64,000 bases of DNA from CBDBKL01 sp965206675 (GTDB lineage Bacteria > Bdellovibrionota > Bdellovibrionia > Bdellovibrionales > JAKFYE01): contig CBDBKL010000008.1 of the NCBI GenBank assembly GCA_965206675.1, positions 186,001 through 250,000 of the forward strand. Reading direction: 5' to 3'. Positions 7,871 to 16,450 of the stretch are shown here, piece by piece. The notes beneath the pieces were generated by a model. The model had not been told where the DNA came from and ran no database searches. It was given only the letters and a program-made list of their open reading frames with translations. How positions within the stretch are numbered: position 1 is the stretch's first letter; each line of letters starts with the position of its first letter. A program made the position numbers and the translations under genes.

Positions 7871-9139
7871 TTACGTTAAATCTTCTAACATAAGAATACT
7901 GGGATTTTCTAAACGATACGCAAAAGCTTTTAAAAAGTAAGCTGCAACAGCTCCATCAATCAATCTATGATCTGCCGTAATTGTAACATTCATCATATGT
8001 GCTTCTGTTACATGACCATCTACAAAAACTGGCTTTTGACTTATTTTATACATGCCCAAAATGGCAACTTCTGGATGATTAATAATAGGGGTCGCATAAG
8101 TTCCTCCAACACTTCCAATATTTGTTACAGAGATAGTTGCTCCTTTCATTTCATCAAGGGCTAGCTGACCATTTTTTGCTTTTGTGGAAAGATCTACTAT
8201 CTGTCCACTCAATTCCCAAATACTTTTTTGATCAGCATCCTTAATAACAGGAACCATTAAACCCTGAGGTGTATTTGCCGCAATACCAATATTAAAATAT
8301 TTTTTATAAATAATCTCTGAAGCTTCATCATCTATCGTGGCATTAAACATTGGAAACTCACGAGCCGTTACAATCAACGCTTTTATAACAAAGGGAAGAT
8401 AAGTGACCTTCACCCCTCGCTTCTCTGCTAAGGGCTTCAATTTTGACTTTAGACGAACAAGTTCTGAAACATTAACCTCTTCCATTAATGTAAAGTGTGG
8501 AATAATCTGTTTTGAAAGTTGCATTTTCTGAGCTATTTTCTTTCGAACACCACGAAGAGGAACTCTTTCTTCTAAGACGCTCCCTCTTTCAGAGGAAACA
8601 CCTGTAGATTTTCCGGCACCCCATTGAGAAACACTTTTTAAAACGTCCTCCCTTGTAACTCGACCAACATTTCCCGTTCCTGTAATTTTATTAATGTCCA
8701 CTCCTGCTTCTCTAGCTAATCTTCGTGTTGCAGGGGAAGCTAAAACTTTAGAGTCTACTGGGGGAAGCTCCTTGGACACTGTGGACTGTGGAGATGGTGG
8801 TGTTCCTCTATCAGCAGGGGGTGCACTCTTAGATGCACTCTGAGAGGGAGAAGGTGTACTTTTAGCAGGAGTTTCGACTGTACTTTCGGCAGATGATGAT
8901 TCTAAATCGACTGTCAGAATAACCTGCCCCACTTCAATTGTATCTCCTTCAGCCGCCCGAAATTCTTTAACTTTTCCTCTAACAATACTGGGAATCTCAA
9001 CTGTGGCTTTATCTGTCATGACCTCAACAAGAGGTTTATCTTCTTGAATCACATCACCTGGTTTAACCAGCCATCGAATGAGTTCCCCTTCCGTTACTCC
9101 TTCACCAATCTCTGGCAATTGAATATCTTTAATAGCCAT
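7871..9139 (-). CDS. 2-oxoacid dehydrogenase complex E2 (dihydrolipoyl acyltransferase)
   Basis: This is the E2 core of a pyruvate-, 2-oxoglutarate- or branched-chain-type complex. A single lipoyl domain (1-80) has the modified Lys44 in MTDKATVEIP. A Pro/Ser-rich linker (80-130), the E3-binding domain (LASPATRRLAREAG, about 133-170) and the acyltransferase domain with the catalytic ITADHRLIDG near the end follow. The start is taken as ATG 9139: a GGGAGGG site lies 5-6 bases upstream, whereas the in-frame GTG at 9142 would be too close. The lipA stop overlaps this start (TGATG). No E1 gene is in the window, so the acyl substrate cannot be fixed. Confidence 0.93.
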   Translation of the reverse strand: MAIKDIQLPEIGEGVTEGELIRWLVKPGDVIQEDKPLVEVMTDKATVEIPSIVRGKVKEFRAAEGDTIEVGQVILTVDLESSSAESTVETPAKSTPSPSQSASKSAPPADRGTPPSPQSTVSKELPPVDSKVLASPATRRLAREAGVDINKITGTGNVGRVTREDVLKSVSQWGAGKSTGVSSERGSVLEERVPLRGVRKKIAQKMQLSKQIIPHFTLMEEVNVSELVRLKSKLKPLAEKRGVKVTYLPFVIKALIVTAREFPMFNATIDDEASEIIYKKYFNIGIAANTPQGLMVPVIKDADQKSIWELSGQIVDLSTKAKNGQLALDEMKGATISVTNIGSVGGTYATPIINHPEVAILGMYKISQKPVFVDGHVTEAHMMNVTITADHRLIDGAVAAYFLKAFAYRLENPSILMLEDLT

Positions 9140-10041
9140 CACAGCCCTCCCGTGGTAACTGCTAAATGTCTTCTTTGTTTTTCAATAACACCTTTCATAA
9201 AAAATTCCCCTGCACGATAACTACTTCTTACAAGAGGTCCGCTCGCTACATATAAAAAACCCATCTCTTCTGCTGTTTTCTTCCATCTCTTAAATTCTGT
9301 GGGTGAATAAAATTTCTCAACCTTTAAATGTCTTTTTGTTGGCTGTAAATATTGACCAAAAGTCACGATATCACAATTGATGGATCTTAAATCTTCAAGA
9401 GTTTTAGTAATATCCTTGAAACTTTCTCCAAGCCCCAACATCAAAGACGTTTTGGTATAGCGATCAGGGGACAGCTCTTTAACAATACTTAAAACATTTA
9501 AAGTCTGCCAGTAACCTGCACGTGGATCTCGGACCTGATCAGTTAACCACTCCACAGTTTCTACATTTTGAGCAAAGACATCCGGTCTTGCAGAGGTCAA
9601 TCTTGCGATGCTATGGCGGTTACACTTAAAATCAGGAGTTAAAACTTCAATAATAATATCTGGGTTATATTTTCGAAGCGTCTCTACTGTACGGGCAAAA
9701 TGTTCAGCTCCTCCATCTGGGAGGTCATCACGATCCACACTTGTTAAAACAACGTACTCTAATCCCATCTGAGAAATAGCAGCCCCCACTCTTTCGGGCT
9801 CTTCAGAATTCAGCCTCCCCTTTGGATTCCCCGTTTGAACAGCACAAAATCGACATCCACGCGTACACACATCTCCCATAAGCATAAACGTGGCCGTTCC
9901 CCCACTCCAGCATTCCGCTAAATTAGGACAACGCGCTTCTTGACACACAGTAGCCAGTTGCAGTTGCTCTGCCATATCCTTAATTTTCAAATATTTCTTG
10001 CCACCGGGGGCTTTGACTTTAAGCCAGTGGGGTTTTTCCAT
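9139..10041 (-). CDS. lipA: Lipoyl synthase LipA
   Basis: LipA inserts two sulfurs into the octanoyl chain on lipoyl domains using SAM. It shows both cluster motifs: the auxiliary CQEARCPNLAEC (Cys33, 38, 44) and the radical SAM CTRGCRFC (Cys59, 63, 66). The start is placed at ATG 10041 (MEKPHWLK), which has an AGGA site 8 bases upstream and gives 300 residues, the normal length. Upstream in-frame starts would add a tail that is not conserved. It is the first gene of the lipA-E2-lpdA-lipB operon, which couples cofactor synthesis to its protein substrate. Confidence 0.95.
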   Translation of the reverse strand: MEKPHWLKVKAPGGKKYLKIKDMAEQLQLATVCQEARCPNLAECWSGGTATFMLMGDVCTRGCRFCAVQTGNPKGRLNSEEPERVGAAISQMGLEYVVLTSVDRDDLPDGGAEHFARTVETLRKYNPDIIIEVLTPDFKCNRHSIARLTSARPDVFAQNVETVEWLTDQVRDPRAGYWQTLNVLSIVKELSPDRYTKTSLMLGLGESFKDITKTLEDLRSINCDIVTFGQYLQPTKRHLKVEKFYSPTEFKRWKKTAEEMGFLYVASGPLVRSSYRAGEFFMKGVIEKQRRHLAVTTGGL

Positions 10042-10170
10042 CGTCTTCTTCCTCATCATCTTCCTGCTATTATGACACTCCCTATTCTTATCAAATAGAA
10101 AAAATATCACCTTATCAAGAAGATATAATCCATTACTGGGTCATATATTATTTAGCCCTCTGAAGATACA

Positions 10171-10205
10171 AAAAAAGACCTCAGAGAAAAGAGAGGTCTT
10201 TTTTT
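10171..10205. terminator. Bidirectional rho-independent terminator
   Basis: A perfect 12-bp stem (AAAAAAGACCTC at 10171-10182 with its complement at 10193-10204) has a 10-base loop and T-runs on both sides. It ends the DsbA-like lipoprotein transcript, which reads leftwards just before the lipA operon. Confidence 0.85.
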
Positions 10206-10220
10206 GTCCTGACTAAAAAA

Positions 10221-10982
10221 TTACTTTTGAAGATGACGATCAATAATCTTTTCAAAGTGGGCAAAAGGAAAAGCCCCTCTGACAGAAACACCATTAACTA
10301 AAAACCCAGGAGTTCCTCCAAAACCAAATTGAGCGGCCTCAGTCCTATCCGCATCAATAGTCTTTTTGACCTTATCCGAGTTTAAGTTTTTCTTTACTCG
10401 GGAGAGATTTGCCCCTGCTTTCTTAGCCATCGCATTTAAAAACTTTTCTTTCTCTGACCTTACCCGACGTTGTTCAGCAAAAATAAGGTCATGAAATTTC
10501 TTTGCCTTATTTATATCTTGCATAGCAATAGCTTCGTAATACTGAGCGGCCAATTGAGATTCTGGACCTAGAACCGGTAGGTGCTTGTACAATACTCGTA
10601 CCTTATCACCATACTTTTTCACAACCTGCTCCATGGTATCAGCTCCCCTTTTACAAAATGAACATAGGAAGTCAGCATATTCAACAATAGTAACGGCTGC
10701 ATCAGCCTTTCCCCATGCTCTTTTGTCATCAACGACTGGCTTTTTAGGATTGTTAAATTCATCCTCAAGAGTCTGGGCCTCCTGCGCTTGATTTTTCTTC
10801 AACTCCTCTTTACGAGCTTCCCCCGCAGCCTTCTGAAAGGCTTCCATAAATTTCAATGGATGTTTTTCAATCATGTTTAAAACAATATCTGGATTTTCTT
10901 CTAGAGTCTTTTTCAACTGCCCTTTAGCAGTACAACCCAAGTTAAAAATCAGAGCCGATAAAAAAATGATTTTTAATTTCAC
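10221..10982 (-). CDS. DsbA-like thiol-disulfide lipoprotein
   Basis: This exported oxidoreductase of the DsbA/thioredoxin family has a lipoprotein leader ending in NLGC (lipid Cys17). A helical charged linker (about 20-85) is followed by the thioredoxin domain with active site CSFC at 107-110 and the cis-Pro loop GGTPGFLVNG near residue 225. It probably oxidises or isomerises cysteines in exported proteins; several Cys-bearing exported proteins are encoded nearby. The start is chosen at GTG 10982 because GGAGG lies 5 bases upstream; the longer TTG start at 10994 would put the ribosome site inside the gene. A strong terminator follows. Confidence 0.9.
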   Translation of the reverse strand: MKLKIIFLSALIFNLGCTAKGQLKKTLEENPDIVLNMIEKHPLKFMEAFQKAAGEARKEELKKNQAQEAQTLEDEFNNPKKPVVDDKRAWGKADAAVTIVEYADFLCSFCKRGADTMEQVVKKYGDKVRVLYKHLPVLGPESQLAAQYYEAIAMQDINKAKKFHDLIFAEQRRVRSEKEKFLNAMAKKAGANLSRVKKNLNSDKVKKTIDADRTEAAQFGFGGTPGFLVNGVSVRGAFPFAHFEKIIDRHLQK

Positions 10983-11105
10983 ATTACCCTCCAAATTAAA
11001 TGTTGCTTTAGTTCTCTATCATAAAGGACTTGCAAAGGTCTTAGCAAGACATTCACTCTAACACTTATCGTCACATTCTAATTTATAATAAGTAAAGAGA
11101 GGAGA

Positions 11106-11127
11106 TTTTAAGACATACGTCTTAAAA
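11106..11127 (+). promoter_or_regulatory. Hairpin/inverted repeat in leader of the amino-sugar operon
   Basis: TTTTAAGAC at 11106-11114 and its exact complement at 11119-11127 enclose a 4-base loop, 67 bp before the aminotransferase start. No U-tract follows, so it is more likely an operator or leader hairpin than a terminator. Confidence 0.35.
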
Positions 11128-11193
11128 TGGTACATTTTTCTTTAAAACTCTGCAAAAAGAAGGATGTAATCCCCTCTTAAAAAGGAGAGTTAA

Positions 11194-12372
11194 GTGCAAA
11201 TTCCTTTTCACAAACCTCATTTAACAGGTAAAGAACTTGGTTTTATAGAGGAAGCTATAGGCAGCAATAATCTTCAGGGGAACCAAAAATTTTCACAAAG
11301 ATGTTGCCGATTGATTGAAGAACAACTCTGTGCAAAGAAAGTTTTTCTCACGCCCTCAGGAACTTCTGCCCTGGAAATGGCCGCCGATATCTTTGATATT
11401 GGCCCCGGAGATGAAGTGATTATGCCTTCATATACCTTTGTCTCTACCGCTAGTGCGTTCATTACACGAGGGGCCACTCCCGTATTTTGTGATATTGATC
11501 CCAGTACTTTAAATATGAACCCTCATTTACATGATATTCCTATTACTGAAAAAACGAAAGCCATTGTGGTTGTTCATTACGCTGGAATTTCTGTAGATAT
11601 GGATCCCCTTAAGAAAAAGATCGATGAAATAAACAAAGCTAGAAAAGCCAATAAAAAACTATTTCTAATAGAAGATGCAGCTCAGGCCTACTTAAGCAAA
11701 TACAAGGATCAATACTGTGGAACTATAGGAGATGTGGGCGTTGTAAGTTTTCATTCCACAAAAAATATTCAATCCGGTGAAGGGGGATGTCTCGTTTTTG
11801 GAGAAGATGAGACATTCATTGAAAAAGCTGAAATTGTTCAAGAAAAAGGCACTGACAGAACACAAATGATAGAGGGAAAAGTAGATAAATACACTTGGCA
11901 TCACCGTGGCTCTTCACATCTTATGAATGAAATCACAGCCGCCTTTTTGTATGCCCAACTGTTAGAAGCAAAGAATATAACAGAAAGAAGAGTCCATCTT
12001 TGGCATAAATATAAAGAGAGCTTCAGTCAGTTTATGAATCCTAACGGCTATATTCATGATATACATATTCCTGAAAAAATGACTCCTAATGGACATATCT
12101 ATTGTATTAAATTTTTAGACTCCGGCTTTCGGAATCAATTTCAGAATACAATGAAGGGACATGGGATTGAAACACAGGAACATTTTGTTCCCTTACACCT
12201 CTCTCCCTTTGGAAAAAGACAGGGTAAAGTGCCTCAACCCTTATCTCATACAGAGGCCTTAAAAGATGCAGTTGTTCGATTACCCTTGCGCTCTACTTTG
12301 ACGGATCAAGAAATGAATAAAATTTTAGAAATCTTAAATAACTTTTTCCACAATCATGGGTGGAATAAATAA
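11194..12372 (+). CDS. Sugar aminotransferase, WecE/RffA-like (DegT/DnrJ/EryC1 family)
   Basis: This is a PLP-dependent transaminase acting on nucleotide-linked keto-sugars. It follows E. coli WecE (dTDP-4-amino-4,6-dideoxygalactose transaminase) closely through PSYTFVSTASAF, VVVHYAGISVDMD, the EDAAQ Asp161 block and KGTDRTQ. The PLP Lys is Lys190 in SFHSTKN. Full length at 392 residues. It starts at GTG 11194 with AAGGAGA upstream. The next gene, a hexapeptide acetyltransferase, starts 16 bp after the stop, which suggests a two-step route to an N-acylated amino sugar for a surface glycan. No nucleotidyl- or glycosyltransferases adjoin. Confidence 0.88.
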   Translation: MQIPFHKPHLTGKELGFIEEAIGSNNLQGNQKFSQRCCRLIEEQLCAKKVFLTPSGTSALEMAADIFDIGPGDEVIMPSYTFVSTASAFITRGATPVFCDIDPSTLNMNPHLHDIPITEKTKAIVVVHYAGISVDMDPLKKKIDEINKARKANKKLFLIEDAAQAYLSKYKDQYCGTIGDVGVVSFHSTKNIQSGEGGCLVFGEDETFIEKAEIVQEKGTDRTQMIEGKVDKYTWHHRGSSHLMNEITAAFLYAQLLEAKNITERRVHLWHKYKESFSQFMNPNGYIHDIHIPEKMTPNGHIYCIKFLDSGFRNQFQNTMKGHGIETQEHFVPLHLSPFGKRQGKVPQPLSHTEALKDAVVRLPLRSTLTDQEMNKILEILNNFFHNHGWNK

Positions 12373-12388
12373 AAATCTAGGAGAGATT

Positions 12389-13024
12389 GTGAGTAAAGAC
12401 ATTATTATTTTTGGCAATGGAAAATACGCCGAAGTCTCATGCTTTCATTTTCAAAATGATTCTCGTTTTAAAGTCAAAGCCTTCACAGTTGATAAAGAAT
12501 ATATAACTCAAGATAGTTTAATGGGGCTCCCTGTGATTCCATTTAATGATATTGCAAACAAATATCCACCAAAAAACTACAATTGCTTTATTGCTATCGG
12601 ATGGGTCAAAAATAAACGAGTAAGAAAGGAGAAATATATCGAAATAAAAAATAAAGGATATAATTTTGCCTCCTATGTTAGCCCTCAAGCTACTATTTTT
12701 GATACAACCACTATAGGTGAGGGCAGTTTTATTTTTGAAAACAGTATAATAGAACCTTTTACCAAAATTGGTAACAACGTTACAATTTGGAGTGGTAGCT
12801 ATTTAGGTCATCACTCAAAAATTGAAAATCATTGTTTTGTTGCTCCACAAGCAACTATTTGTGGAGCAGTCAATATAGGAGAGGGTAGCTTTATTGGAGC
12901 AAATGCGACTTTAAGAGATCATATCACTATAGGTAAAAGAAATATCATTGGAGCGGGTTCCTTAATATTAAAAGATACAAAAGATGATGAAACTTATCCT
13001 TCTTCAGCGACAAACCCTCAATAA
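12389..13024 (+). CDS. Sugar O/N-acyltransferase of the NeuD/PglD type
   Basis: This 211-residue enzyme has an N-terminal nucleotide-binding-like region (IIIFGNGKYAEV) and a C-terminal left-handed beta-helix of hexapeptide repeats (SFIFENSIIEPFTKIGNNVT and onwards from about residue 105). The pattern fits the PglD/NeuD family, which acetylates the amino group of UDP- or dTDP-4-amino sugars. The start is GTG 12389 with AGGAG upstream; a longer frame to 12356 overlaps the aminotransferase. It pairs with that aminotransferase. Its 3' end overlaps the convergent ygfZ gene by 21 bp. Confidence 0.82.
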   Translation: MSKDIIIFGNGKYAEVSCFHFQNDSRFKVKAFTVDKEYITQDSLMGLPVIPFNDIANKYPPKNYNCFIAIGWVKNKRVRKEKYIEIKNKGYNFASYVSPQATIFDTTTIGEGSFIFENSIIEPFTKIGNNVTIWSGSYLGHHSKIENHCFVAPQATICGAVNIGEGSFIGANATLRDHITIGKRNIIGAGSLILKDTKDDETYPSSATNPQ

Positions 13025-13834
13025 AAGACAACCTTCATCAATTTGAAACTCATTTTGTCCAGATTTTAAAACTTTAGTGAGTACATAGGCGTGAGAAACA
13101 CTTTCTGAGTCTGTTTTCTTAGCGAAACTAACCAATTCCCCCACTCTTGCACCATTACACATAATGGGGCAGGGCAGCTTTGGTTTTTGAATATTTCTAG
13201 AATAAAGAACAACCAATTTCCTAGGACTCTGTCCCCGATTTAGAGTTTTCTCAATAACTTCTTGTCCCGGGTAACAACCTTTGTCTCTAGAGTAGTAGGT
13301 CTCACTTTGCATCTCGAAGAGAAAGTGATTTTCTCCGATCTCTTCCGGATCAAGTGGCAATCCCCCCTCAATACGCATCCAAGGCTTTAGCTTTTCGATT
13401 TTATAATCGCAGAAAAGATCTTCTATATTTTCTTTTTCTGACTCTATATAGATGCCTTTCATCCTATTTTCCCATAGAGGAGCTATCATAGAATTTTCAA
13501 TATTGATATCAAACGCCGCTGGAGATCGCATTTCGTGTATATGTACTTTCTCAACAACTTGCCACTTTACATCCTCACCAAAGCAATAAGATTTCAAATG
13601 TGTCTTGAGTTTTGCGATCTGTTTTTCACGAATATAGAGTCTCCACCCTCTTTTTATCTTTCGACCAGAAAAAAGCAGAAGCACTTTACCTTTGGGACTT
13701 AAGAAAGCCCCATGGGCTGTTTTTTCACCTATAATCTTTTGAGAGCACAGACGATTCAAAAAATCATCACAATCCTCTCCGAGCAGATCCACAACTTTTA
13801 AATCTTCTCTAGCCTGTAAGAAAATAGTTTTCAT
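13004..13834 (-). CDS. ygfZ: YgfZ/GcvT-like folate-binding protein
   Basis: This 276-residue tetrahydrofolate-binding protein helps maintain certain Fe-S enzymes, including radical SAM enzymes. The family signature K-G-C-[FY]-x-G-Q-E appears as KGCYPGQE with Cys187. The rest is divergent from E. coli YgfZ, with a short N-terminal domain. It lies 13 bp downstream of the SDR gene and may be cotranscribed with it. An Fe-S maintenance role would suit a region that includes lipA and a radical SAM enzyme, but that link is inference. Confidence 0.85.
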   Translation of the reverse strand: MKTIFLQAREDLKVVDLLGEDCDDFLNRLCSQKIIGEKTAHGAFLSPKGKVLLLFSGRKIKRGWRLYIREKQIAKLKTHLKSYCFGEDVKWQVVEKVHIHEMRSPAAFDINIENSMIAPLWENRMKGIYIESEKENIEDLFCDYKIEKLKPWMRIEGGLPLDPEEIGENHFLFEMQSETYYSRDKGCYPGQEVIEKTLNRGQSPRKLVVLYSRNIQKPKLPCPIMCNGARVGELVSFAKKTDSESVSHAYVLTKVLKSGQNEFQIDEGCLLLRVCR

Positions 13835-13847
13835 ATATAAGAACTAT

Positions 13848-14657
13848 CTAACGCTTAACAAATTGATTTAAAATCCCTGGAGCATATCGACTTAGAAGAT
13901 GGGCCAAAACACCATCCGTAGTGGGTAGAATTATAGTTTTTTTCTGCATGACAGCTTTCAGTGTAGCTTTAGCAACAACATCTGCATTCACAGGTTGAGC
14001 TTTTTCTTCTACTGCTAAAATCTCTGGAGGCTTATGTTCATTCTCTTTTTTCAATCCCGGTGTATTTGTATTCGGGGGACAGAGGACAGATACTCTGATT
14101 CCATAGGGCTTTAATTCTCGCCCAAGGGCTTCACTAAACCCGTTTACAGCATATTTACTGGCACAATACCCTGTATACCCAAAGAGCCCAATAAAACCAG
14201 CCATGGAAGAAGTATTAATAATATGCCCACTTTTTGCCTCTATCAAATAAGGAGTTAGTGATTTACAGACGTTAACAATTCCAAAATAATTCACATCCAT
14301 CATTTTTTTAAAATAACTCAGTTCCAAATCTTGAATATACCCTGGCATAGCAAAGCCAGCACAATTAAAAACATAATTTGGCGGACCCGATTGAGAGACT
14401 AAAGCTTCAAACCTTTGGTGAACTTGATAGTCATCTGTGACATCTAAGCTATGGGCTTCGATTTTTTGCTTTTCTCCAACTTGCAGGGCTTTGAGTTCAG
14501 AATGAGCTGCATCCAGCTTATTTTGATTTCTTGAAAAGATTGTAACATTTGCACCTAAGGAGATCAGTTCAGCAGCAAGAGCTTTTCCAATGCCCTCAGA
14601 GCCTCCTGTTATAAATACCAGTTTATTTTCAAACGTTTTTCTTAAACCCATCTTCAA
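13848..14657 (-). CDS. Short-chain dehydrogenase resembling 3-ketodihydrosphingosine reductase
   Basis: A classical SDR with cofactor motif TGGSEGIG (about 17-24), NCAG (98-101) and the catalytic triad Ser150/151, Tyr164, Lys168 in NTSSMAGFIGLFGYTGYCASK. After the active site it reads LCPPNTNTPGLKKENEHKPPE, which resembles the CPPDTDTPG block of eukaryotic KDSR/TSC10, the enzyme that reduces 3-ketosphinganine. Some Bacteriovorax-type bacteria make sphingolipids, so that role is plausible but inferred. The start is TTG 14657 with GAGAGG six bases upstream (alternative ATG 14651); the longer GTG at 14696 overlaps the O-methyltransferase. No serine palmitoyltransferase is in the window. Confidence 0.75.
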   Translation of the reverse strand: MKMGLRKTFENKLVFITGGSEGIGKALAAELISLGANVTIFSRNQNKLDAAHSELKALQVGEKQKIEAHSLDVTDDYQVHQRFEALVSQSGPPNYVFNCAGFAMPGYIQDLELSYFKKMMDVNYFGIVNVCKSLTPYLIEAKSGHIINTSSMAGFIGLFGYTGYCASKYAVNGFSEALGRELKPYGIRVSVLCPPNTNTPGLKKENEHKPPEILAVEEKAQPVNADVVAKATLKAVMQKKTIILPTTDGVLAHLLSRYAPGILNQFVKR

Positions 14658-14676
14658 CTTATTCCTCTCACCTTTT

Positions 14677-15348
14677 TCAACAGTCCGTACGTACACAAAT
14701 GGTTAAACCCTCTCCCGTCGGAACCATCATTCCCGTAAACCCTTCCGTTTGAGCACATAGAGTATTGAACTCCTTTATGTTTTCCACCTGTTTTTTTAAG
14801 TCTTCATCTTCAAATTCCCTATCTGTGATGTGCCCAAAGCCTAAAGTGTTATCTCCAACAATCAGTCCGCCAACTTTGATATTCTTCTGAGCCCAACGAA
14901 AATAGTTTGGATAATTATTTTTATCCGCATCCACAAAAACCATGTCAAAGGGGCCCTTGTTTTCAACAGAAGATAAAGTTTTTAATGCTTCTCCTTGAAT
15001 AACCATAACTTTCTCTTCTAAACCGGCCAACTTAAAAACTTCCTCGGCCAGCTCTGCATGGCTCTTTTCTTTTTCAAAAGTATAGAGATGTCCATCATCA
15101 GGTAAGGCACGAGCGATATGAATTCCTGAATATCCCCCAAGAGTGCCAATTTCTACAACTGTCTTAGCATGATTCATCTTTGCTAACACATGTAAAAGAT
15201 GACCATCATAGGGACTTAGCTCTATAGGGGGGAGGTTTTTTTTCCTAGCCAATTCAAGAATTTTTTCAAAAAAAGGATCTTTCTTTAAAAAAACAGATTC
15301 TAAATACTGATTTAACTCTTTACTATTTTCTGCTGCATACTTTTTCAT
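14677..15348 (-). CDS. Class I SAM-dependent O-methyltransferase (caffeoyl-CoA OMT family)
   Basis: This 223-residue soluble methyltransferase has the SAM motif VVEIGTLGGYSGIHIARAL (about 60-78), the acidic FEKEKSHAELAEE block and the metal-dependent catalytic region FVDADKNNYPNYF with Asp residues that bind a divalent cation. The family methylates catechol-type hydroxyls; the substrate here is unknown. It is followed 19 bp later by the SDR gene and preceded by the deoxyhypusine-synthase-like gene 44 bp upstream, so the three may form one transcript. Confidence 0.87.
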   Translation of the reverse strand: MKKYAAENSKELNQYLESVFLKKDPFFEKILELARKKNLPPIELSPYDGHLLHVLAKMNHAKTVVEIGTLGGYSGIHIARALPDDGHLYTFEKEKSHAELAEEVFKLAGLEEKVMVIQGEALKTLSSVENKGPFDMVFVDADKNNYPNYFRWAQKNIKVGGLIVGDNTLGFGHITDREFEDEDLKKQVENIKEFNTLCAQTEGFTGMMVPTGEGLTICVRTDC

Positions 15349-15392
15349 ACTATCACCTTTGTTTATAATACATTTATACCTTTTTCAATCGA

Positions 15393-16364
15393 CTACCAAC
15401 CTAAGACATAGCCAAAAATAAGTGGGGCCACAATGGTAGCGTCAGATTCAATAATAAATTTGGGGGTATTCACGTCTAACTTACCCCATGTGATTTTCTC
15501 ATTGGGCACGGCTCCAGAATAAGATCCATAGCTTGTTGTCGAATCACTAATCTGACAAAAATAACTCCACAATTTTACATTTTTTACCTTTAAATCTTGT
15601 TCTAACATGGGAACAACACAAATGGGGAAATCACCAGCAATCCCTCCTCCAATTTGAAAAAAGCCTATATCTTTCTTTGCACTCACATCTTGGTACCATT
15701 TTGCCAGAGAGGTCATATACTCGACACCCGTACGTAGGGTATGGGGGTTATTTACTTTTCCATTTAAAACTTCTGCTGCAAACATATTTCCCAGAGTCGA
15801 ATCCTCCCACCCAGGAACAAAGAGGGGGAGGTTTTTTTGTGCAGCAGCCAGAAGCCAAGAGTTTTTTGGATCAATTTGATATTCATTACTCAAACGATCA
15901 GAGAGTAAAATTTGATAAAGTACTTCATGTGGAAAGAAATGTTTTTTGCTTTCATCAGCCGCACACCAAATTTCTATACAATGACGTTCTATTTTTCTCA
16001 TTGCCTCTTCTTCTGGAATACACGTATCTGTTACTCTATTGAGTTTTTCTTCTAAGAGTTTCTGTTCATCTTTTGGAGTGAGGTCCCTATAGTGAGGAAT
16101 TCTACGATAATGATCATGAGCTACTAGATTAAAAATATCTTCTTCAAGATTAGCTCCCGTACAGCAAATAGCATGAACCTTTTCTTGGCGAATCATTTCA
16201 GCTAAAGAAAGACCCAGTTCCGCTGTACTCATAGCTCCCGCCAGAGTCAGAAACATCTCTCCTCCCCCATGGAGATGATCCCGATAACCGATAGCAGCAT
16301 CTTTTAATGCAGCACTATTAAAATGACGGTAATGCTGATCAATAAACTTTGAAACTGGCCCCAT
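15393..16364 (-). CDS. Deoxyhypusine synthase-like protein
   Basis: This 323-residue protein belongs to the deoxyhypusine synthase family, which transfers an aminobutyl group from spermidine to a lysine amine using NAD+. The active-site Lys is kept at 295 in ITWGKLD, and GGGIAGDF and TGANLEEDIFN mark the NAD-binding region. Bacteria lack the eukaryotic substrate eIF5A, and several bacterial homologues are thought to act on small polyamines instead, for example to make homospermidine. No other polyamine gene is adjacent. It may be transcribed with the O-methyltransferase 44 bp downstream. Confidence 0.85.
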   Translation of the reverse strand: MGPVSKFIDQHYRHFNSAALKDAAIGYRDHLHGGGEMFLTLAGAMSTAELGLSLAEMIRQEKVHAICCTGANLEEDIFNLVAHDHYRRIPHYRDLTPKDEQKLLEEKLNRVTDTCIPEEEAMRKIERHCIEIWCAADESKKHFFPHEVLYQILLSDRLSNEYQIDPKNSWLLAAAQKNLPLFVPGWEDSTLGNMFAAEVLNGKVNNPHTLRTGVEYMTSLAKWYQDVSAKKDIGFFQIGGGIAGDFPICVVPMLEQDLKVKNVKLWSYFCQISDSTTSYGSYSGAVPNEKITWGKLDVNTPKFIIESDATIVAPLIFGYVLGW

Positions 16365-16450
16365 TTCTAATACCCTTCCATAACTTTCTATTTTCTACTA
16401 ATAGAAAATACAACTCCTGACAAGGTAACAAAGCCATCTTTTATAAAAAA

